64,000 bases of DNA from positions 186,001-250,000 of the forward strand of contig SJRY01000077.1 in the NCBI GenBank assembly GCA_011319805.1, in the 5' to 3' direction. The notes beneath the pieces were generated by a model. The model ran no database searches. It was not told where the DNA came from and was given only the letters and a program-made list of their open reading frames with translations. Shown here in pieces: positions 58,263 through 64,000 of the stretch (position 1 is the stretch's first letter; each line of letters opens with the position of its first letter). The position numbers and the translations under genes are program-made. This DNA is from Macrocybe gigantea (Eukaryota > Basidiomycota > Agaricomycetes > Agaricales > Callistosporiaceae).

Positions 58263-59964
58263 TTAGCCGTTAATAGATCCCTTGTCCCGGGTAGTAGATA
58301 TAGCATCAGTGCTCGGGGAGTGCAGGTTGGTGATGGTGTTCTCGGGATCATGAACGGTCGCAGTCTTGACGCTCTCCCGTTCGTCATCTCCGTGACCCTT
58401 CCTCCCCTTGGTAGAGCCGGTCGTCGCGCTCATCTCGATCGTGTTTTCCAGTGCCCGGGAATCGTACTCCTGAATGCGGGTCGAACGTCGCTGGGCTGAG
58501 GCGAACACCATGTCGCTGACCTCCTTCGTTACCTCGTGCGTATCCCACAGCGACTTTTGCAGCTCGACGAGGACGACTATGGCAGTTGGATACATTCCCT
58601 GGAGGGTGATGAAGGTGTGACTCTAGTGATTTGACAGGTACAAAGGACCTACGATTGCCTGTTGGATTACGGCATTGACTGCTTCGACGGCGATGAAAGA
58701 GCCTGAGCTGAAGCTCCCTCCGTAGATTGGAATGGCTTGGAAGGTCTGGTTAAAAAGCGATGAATGACGACGAGACAATCGGAAAAAGAGCGGGACATAC
58801 GTAGAGAGCGATATAGATAGAGCCGGATTCAACTAGGAGGGTCAGTATTTTCTCGACTTGGGTCCTTCTACGAGCGTTGCCTAGGAATCGTGTCATGCTC
58901 CGTCTGAATTGCCTGAAAGAGAAGACAGCAGAATGTCGTGGCTTGAGGGTAAAGTCGAGTATAGAGATATGAAAGAATTGCGAACCATGTTTTGTAAAAG
59001 ATCAAGCCCGTGCAGAGGATGTTGGTCGCGTACGACAGGCTGAAGCTGATCGTGTCTGCCTTGGCGCACGACTGTGAGCCGACGGAGCCCGCCGAGGGGT
59101 TAGGATCTAGCAACGCCCAGCCGGTTTTGATGTCGCAGCCGAGCTCATAGAACGCAGCGACTGCCGTTTGTATCAGGTACATGAAGCGTGACGTGCAATA
59201 CAATTCGCGATGAGAAGGCGTGAGAGCGTGGCGGATTGGCGAGGACAGGTTGTTTTGCCATGTCAGTCAAAAGATGGGAACGACTTGAATGAGATTTGGA
59301 GCGAACGTACCCACGGAGCCTGTCCACGTTAAAATCGGAAATAATAGAATCCGGCGAGCGCGCTGATAGAGCGCCCATGTACGCCAGATGACGACGCTGT
59401 CTCCGAGGGCGAGCTATCGCACCAACATGAAGGCAATAAAAGATGGCGTCGGTCAGCAGAAATTCAAACACGGGAGAAGTGGGCTCACGAGAAAGATGAA
59501 CAACATCTCACCGGTCCAGACAAGGTTTTCCACTTTGATGTCGGCCCGGTCCTCTTTCTCCTGTAGGCTCTGATTCGGATCGTTGATCATGACGATCTGG
59601 AGACGTTGGATCAAGTCCGCGATGTCCATGGCCAGGAACAGGCTGGATGCCAGGAACATGACGATGGTGACCAGCAGGAGGAATATTCCTCCCTTGGACC
59701 TCAGACGGTTTCGACTGGGCAGAGCACATTGGGGTCAGTCATCCGTTAGTTATGTGATCTAAAGAAGCAGCTTATACCAGAGGATGGTCGTTGAAAACGA
59801 TATCAAAATCAAGTAGATTCCTAAGACGAGGATTAGTGAAAGTGCAGAGACTGCAGACGCAAAAGCGCCGGCGTACCATACAAAACCGTCTCGACGGCGA
59901 TTCGTACTACTTTGACTATGAACAAGAACCCAATGTGCGGCAGGACTTCCGCGTCGCTCGCCAT
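58263..59964 (-). CDS. Multi-pass (about 7 TM) membrane protein, mushroom-specific type
   Basis: The start at 59964 gives MASDAEVLPHIGFLFIVKVV. Exons join into hydrophobic segments: IYLILISFSTTILW, GIFLLLVTIVMFLASSLFLA, a loop with DLIQRLQIVMINDPNQSLQE, LVWTGEMLFIFL, LALGDSVVIWRTWALYQRAR, AVAAFYELGCDIKTGWALLD, ISFSLSYATNILCTGLIFYK, and a final IGMYPTAIVVLVELQKS. The cytoplasmic-type tail (about 80 residues, Ser/Thr/Glu-rich, RRSTRIQEYDSRALENTIEM) ends at 58263. The loop and tail pattern is that of a family common in Agaricomycetes whose members are annotated only as membrane proteins. A receptor-like role is possible but unproven. No frame break found. Confidence 0.78.
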
Positions 59965-60448
59965 TCGCGATTTGGACTGTGGCTTGTATCCCGGTGTAGA
60001 ACAGGGATCAGGAAGATCGGACGATCATATGGGTGAAGGCGTCGTTTTAATGGAGGGAGAAAAGTCCTTTTTATGACCCCCCAAACATAGCCTACCGAAA
60101 CGATGCAGCAATGCCATCACTTGGAAGTTGGCACGCGCTTGGAGCAGATTGACAGAATCTTGGGAAGGGCGAGCCGGAAATGGAACGGTCCAATGGGAAC
60201 GATCCAGAGCTATGCAGACACGGCCACCTCTGGAATCAACGCGTCAGAATTCGGAACAAGCAGTTGACGACCACAATGATCTCCACGTGATAGACGGTTG
60301 TAAATTAGCACCCACAAGACGACTCGGACCCATCATTCTGTTACGACTGACCAACGGTTGACGTGGATGAGTTGTATTATATTATACAAAGACAACATGT
60401 ACATGTAATTGAAAAGCGAATCAGATGTTAAACGAACTGTTGTGTTAC
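59965..60448. other. Intergenic, promoter side of the 7-TM gene
   Basis: No gene seen. Confidence 0.35.
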
Positions 60449-61041
60449 TTATATGTTTCCAATAAGGGCGTGCATTTCACGTCCCTGGAAATCGCAGACA
60501 GGGAGAATGCTCTTCTTGTGTTTTGTTGCTTGTGCGTCTGCAAACAGTGAACCCGCCCTCCAAATGGCATGCATACCACGAACATTCGCTGCTTCGTCTG
60601 TTAGTAGTACGCCCTTCGACATGAGGGCCTGTGAAAGTGGCGAGTGGTTCGCCTTGTAGCAGCCAAACGAGTGATCTGTGTGCGCAAACTCACTTCCACT
60701 GTGTGTATGACGCACTGTCGACTTCCCCAATGGCGAAGATAGAACCGGTCTTTGTGCACCTCTTTCAATATCTTCCTGAATTTGGCATTATCGCGTACTT
60801 CTCCGAGGTATAACAGCGATATCGGGGTCTCGTAGGTCGACAGTGTCACTGACTTCCATTTCCTAGTCTGAGCGTTCGTGTAATAGAGTCTTCCCCCGGA
60901 GAACAACCTCATTATCTGTCCTCGAGGAATCGCTAAGAGGGCCGTATGGAAGCGATCGTTGCCGCTATCGATAGAATTTCGCGGATAGAAGGCCAGATAA
61001 AGATGTTGGTGGATCCCGGGTAACGACGATACCGCAAGCAT
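60449..61041 (-). CDS. Small DUF6914-like protein, function unknown
   Basis: Two exons separated by a 65-nt intron (60629-60693) join in frame. The N-terminus HQHLYLAFYPRNSIDSGNDR with FHTALLAIPRG, then RLYYTNAQTRKWKSVTLSTY, LLYLGEVRDNAKFRKILKEV and WGSRQCVIHTVEALMSKGVL resembles fungal DUF6914 proteins, which share a [LM]ALYxR...RxHxALL start and a WxCVxW-like centre. The Cys (CVIHTVE) and His (RFHTALL) could form a cysteine-protease-like pair, but that is speculation. The start at 61041 is the first ATG of the frame; an extra upstream exon is possible. Confidence 0.5.
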
Positions 61042-64000
61042 GAGTGTATCAAGATCACTACCGTTCGCGCTCTGAATGGAGTCCAGAGCACCTGGGAAGC
61101 GAGTTCTGTTGGGCGGATTGTCAGAAAGGGAATTTGGGATACCTGTGCAATTTTCCGTGGCGCACTCGATATTAATTCCTCTCTGTACCTTGAAAGAGTC
61201 CTGATCAATCCGTGCAATCTGAAAGTTTTGAAGACGCTAGTCGGCTGACGCCTGCTTTAACTGATGGCAACAAGCAATCGGTCAGTTATAGAACAAGAAA
61301 ACTTCCAAATTGACGAGACCTTATTTTATACGAGAACGCCTCACCTCCTGGCTTCCTTTCGTTGATCAGGCGTTGATGTGGGAGAGGGAATGGATCGTTC
61401 CTGAGCGATATGGCGCAGATGACATCCCACACTCCAGGCGGATTGACGGTCACACGCCGTTCGTGGGCGCTGCTTCTGTGAATATCACACCTCGCGCTGA
61501 TGTTTACTGCCTCCTGTAGGGGGGGTGAATTGGAAGAAATTGGCGGTTCTTCAAAAAGTGACCTTTGAAGATGCCAACTCGGGGCTATCATGTCATCAGG
61601 TCGCACTAAAACGTGGAGATGATAATGGTGATCAAGGCTGATGGTGGGAATTTGATTTCTTTCCCTAGGTTGGACGCGGCGTCGCTTTCCAGACATCGAC
61701 ACTTAGGATACCTTAGTCCCTTGCATCATTGCAGGCTATTTCCAGAGTAAAGATGGATGTCTCCATTGTACCGCGGTGGTTGTCGGAGGGATGACGTCCT
61801 GTATGTTCACCACGAACACGATACACGACCAGGGTGTGAGGATTATGGTCACCTCACATTTGGCACGGCCTTTCTAGTTACAGCACGGCCTTTTGTAGCA
61901 CATAGTTTGCATCAGATTACTTGTATTTGTAGCTCACAGACATTTGGACCATTCAGATTGTACTTACCTCTCCTTTTTGTCAAACGAACGCAGTGTATTT
62001 CTCAGTTCTCCCTTTCAGTTTCGCTGCTCGATTCTCCTGCCCATCACACAGGGGATCCCACGGGGGCGATAACACGATGATATTGAAGGATATAGTCTTT
62101 AACTGTGATGCAGCCAAAGAAATAGTGCAGGTTTGCGATCCGTACAACAGAGGTACTGACGCCTACACACTTGTCCTTGTGATGTATATACCTATCCTTT
62201 TGGTCTCGTCTTACATATAGTGCACATTACCTTACAGATCATACTGCTGTTTTCCCTTACCTTAGAATATATGTTCCCATTAAAGCTATTGCTAAGCTTT
62301 CACCTGGCATGATCGTCAATATAGATCTTAGAACTCATTTGGTGCCGCACTGTCTTTCTATATCCTTGTCAATGAACAAAGTATATTCATGGCTGCGTTG
62401 TATGGTCTGCATCTAGAATAATGTGATAATGCATGGAGAACACTAGTTCTCTTCCTTTTGCTCATACTTAATCGACATTAATCAACAAGAATTCGAGTCA
62501 CTAGACATGCCACCTTTCGTTTCAAGAGAGGAGAGCCAAATCACTGCGCAGAAAATGCGAGGGATCGGATGAGGAAAAGACCTCTGAAAGATGCGACCAT
62601 GCGTCGCACGCAAAGTTCAGCCCAAACTTCTTGGCCAAGAAATGACTTCGTATCCAGTACCTTACATTCTCTTGCTCCCCAGAAGCAGTCTGGTCGCCAT
62701 CACCTTCATGAACGAGACGCACCATCCGATTGGTACGACTCTCGAAAGCTCAAGTCGAGCGCCCGGACCTCCTTGCTTCACCTATATGGGGATCGTTCAT
62801 CGCCATGTCCATGAATGATTCCAATCACTCAGGATCATCTGACGTTTTTCAGATTTTCCTGTACAAACTACCTCTGCTGACATGTACACTGGTCGAGTAA
62901 ACGTCATTGGAAATGGACAGGGGCGTCTTAAAAATATCTCTTCGACCTTTGTGTGCATGTACGGTGGACATTGCCAACATATAAAGCATACATGAATTTA
63001 TTGCAACGATCTGTGAACACAGAAGGTTAAAGAGCATTCCCAGTCAACATTGGCATGACCGTTGATTATCTTTGTCTTGGCTTCATATGTCTGTAGAGCA
63101 AAAATTTCAAAATCTTCGACTTGAATTACACTGATATCCGCACCTACTCGCCTGGCTTGATTTTCATACTGCGAATTGGTGTAAGAAAGCCGTGATTTGC
63201 CTGATTTCCGCTTGCAGTGCCTTTTTCTCTGCTCTGCAGACAGCGAAAAGCATGGATACGGCAATCCATCTTAGGTCGTCTGCTACCAAATGCGCTTCTC
63301 GGGTATAGCTATCATCTGGAGCGCTCGGGATTTTCACGATAAAAACATGATGAACAGATGATCGAAGATCTGCTCGATCCCTCGCCGTCGAAATCTTGCT
63401 GAAAAGCAGTTATATCCGGAAGATTCTATGATGAGGGTCACGATGCATATGAATCTGGCGAATAAAGAAAAGTTTCTAGACTTGTTGAAGCATGACCACT
63501 GCAGATCTTGACGGAGTTAACCGCATTGTGATGGTGACATTCATGTTGTTCAGCTTTCCCAAAAAGAAGGTCTTACAAATGTGGCGCAGTAAATAGCTTG
63601 ACCACAGCATTGCCTACCTTGATACGGACATCGCCAGGCTGAGATAGGAAAGCAATACGCGCATTGCCACAGGCATATTCCTCATCATGGGCATTGCCCA
63701 GTTACATAAAAATCATGAAGGGTGACACCATTTTCAGTCGCCTGCCATCAAACTGACTCGTGCCCGTCCAAGGACATGTTTGGCCTCGTGGCCTTCTCTT
63801 GCTTCAAATTCAGCACCTAATTCGAGACGGCTCTCATTTTCTTCTCCGAATAATCCCGTTTCTTTCCCGGTGAAAGAAATTCTGGCCACACGGGCGTAGA
63901 AAGAGGCCATAGACAACCATCAATAGACGGTCTGACTGCGGCGCTGGCAGTGGGCAGTGCCACAATAAATAGGTAGGCCAAGGGACAACCAGGTTTTTTT
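61042..64000. other. 3-kb right end, no supported gene
   Basis: Only short overlapping open frames (for example 61286-61702 minus, 62998-63264 minus) without domains or splice-consistent neighbours. No repeats or RNA genes recognised. Confidence 0.35.

Noticed and set aside
61286..61702. 138-codon minus-strand ORF near the right end
   Set aside because: No recognisable domain, no introns or neighbouring exons that support it.

Overview
The window comes from a filamentous basidiomycete, most likely an agaricomycete. Protein-coding genes are split by many short introns (about 45-80 nt, GT-AG with a few GC-AG). The families are typical of mushrooms: DUF6533 membrane proteins, F-box proteins, HNH_2-type nucleases, a CBM1-tailed AA9 lytic polysaccharide monooxygenase (LPMO), HAM1-like proteins and thaumatin-like/ricin-B secreted lectins. 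No tRNA, rRNA or CRISPR was seen.

Layout. 0-8 kb: 3' part of a fungal AAA+ ATPase, a 351-bp MITE, an F-box gene, and a low-complexity gene beginning MTEYDFSPEAYERH. 8-16 kb: sparse DNA with an 817-bp foldback element, an intact DUF6533 gene, and a Tc1/mariner element abutting a 5'-truncated DUF6533 copy. 16-24 kb: four secreted lectin genes on the minus strand plus a relic; two are thaumatin-like + ricin-B fusions and two are ricin-B only. A perfect 39-nt-arm palindrome lies among them. 26-36 kb: two paralogous low-complexity genes (P1, P2); P2 sits in the loop of a roughly 6-kb inverted duplication whose arms each carry an HNH nuclease gene (one intact, one broken). A third, direct partial copy of part of this block follows. 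36-40 kb: two tandem DUF6533 genes, one frameshifted. 42-45 kb: two more thaumatin/ricin-B genes on the plus strand, then a probable mitochondrial protein. 47-49 kb: second MTEYD paralogue and an unexplained ORF. 49-51 kb: AA9-CBM1 LPMO. 52-54 kb: heavily frameshifted F-box gene. 55-58 kb: HAM1-like gene. 58-61 kb: multi-TM protein and a small DUF6914-like gene. 61-64 kb: nothing convincing.

How it fits together. This is not an operon-like locus; the theme is local gene-family expansion and decay by tandem and inverted duplication, with small DNA transposons nearby. The secreted set (six lectins and one LPMO) points to extracellular carbohydrate recognition and cellulose attack. Several otherwise well-conserved genes carry single-base frameshifts, often at C runs, so either uncorrected assembly indels or real decay must be considered before any of them is called a pseudogene.
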